A stretch of DNA of 32,651 nucleotides from an uncultured Lachnospira sp. (GTDB taxonomy: Bacteria > Bacillota > Clostridia > Lachnospirales > Lachnospiraceae), in the NCBI GenBank assembly GCA_947306285.1, contig CAMZGB010000002.1, positions 1-32,651 on the forward strand, written 5' to 3'. Under the pieces are notes generated by a model. The model saw only the letters and a program-made list of their open reading frames with translations, made no database searches and was not told the origin of the DNA. This document shows, one piece after another, positions 32,545 to 32,651 of the stretch (position 1 is the stretch's first letter; each line of letters opens with the position of its first letter). The position numbers and the translations under genes were made by a program.

Positions 32545-32651
32545 TTATTTATCCTCAGCGAAACTCTCTTCCACTCTTTTTTCTAATTCTTGAGCTGCAT
32601 TGTAACCAAGCATCTTCTGTCTGTGGTTAACTGATGCAGACTCAACTATAA
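32545..32651 (-). CDS. hprK: HPr kinase/phosphorylase, C-terminal end only
   Basis: Only the last 35 codons are in the window; the gene continues off the right edge. The tail reads VESASVNHRQKMLGYNAAQ and then ELEKRVEESFAEDK before a TAA at 32547. The HRQKMLGYNAA stretch matches the C-terminus of HprK, the bifunctional enzyme that phosphorylates HPr on Ser46 in response to glycolytic intermediates and so controls catabolite repression. The neighbours glcK, murB, rapZ and whiA support this. The call rests on a short stretch and context. Confidence 0.7.
   Translation of the reverse strand, partial: IVESASVNHRQKMLGYNAAQELEKRVEESFAEDK

Noticed and set aside
1..32651. tRNA genes, prophage, insertion sequences or integration sites
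   Set aside because: No tRNA-like T-arm with acceptor pairing, no transposase or integrase, and no flanking repeats were seen on either strand.

Overview
The window looks like an ordinary chromosomal segment of a low-GC, Gram-positive Clostridia member, most likely a Lachnospiraceae-type gut organism. I infer this from the gene families and from two classic Firmicute gene orders: SRP RNA-dnaX-ybaB-recR, and hprK-(glucokinase)-murB-rapZ-whiA. Almost everything is on the minus strand. The two clear plus-strand genes are a pyridoxal/pyridoxamine kinase and a sigma-factor-like protein. There is no sign of phage, transposon, CRISPR array or tRNA.

Layout from left to right. 1-1588: 3'-truncated phosphoglucomutase/phosphomannomutase. 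1667-4450: one long frame fusing a MocR/PdxR-type regulator to a CCA-adding enzyme. It is divergent from a pyridoxine-family kinase (4560-5390), and the two share a compact operator/promoter region. 5452-8643: metK preceded by a 2-isopropylmalate synthase with an AraC-type DNA-binding domain fused to its C-terminus. 8776-10011: a secreted Fn3 protein. 10091-11383: murA. 11473-12396: a membrane-anchored hypothetical protein, divergent from a 209-residue acidic sigma-70-like protein that lacks DNA-contacting residues and region 4 (12522-13151).

13223-20817 reads as one long minus-strand operon: SRP RNA, dnaX, ybaB, recR, a TPR/disordered/P-loop protein of 972 residues, and a split transketolase. 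20931-23576 holds a small lipoprotein, tadA and a lipoprotein GH18 glycosidase with a structured 5' leader. 23770-28049 holds a SpoU-family rRNA methyltransferase and dnaE. 28105-32651 is the hprK-glcK-murB-rapZ-whiA-membrane protein cluster, which links sugar sensing, glucose phosphorylation and peptidoglycan precursor synthesis.

The features most worth following up are two enzyme/regulator fusions (LeuA-AraC and MocR-CCA), the DNA-blind sigma-like protein, an unrecognised structured leader before the GH18 gene, a 14-bp sequence repeated immediately after three stop codons, and an over-represented 9-bp palindrome TTCGNCGAA seen in several reading frames. Counts and alignments here were made by eye; no database search was run.
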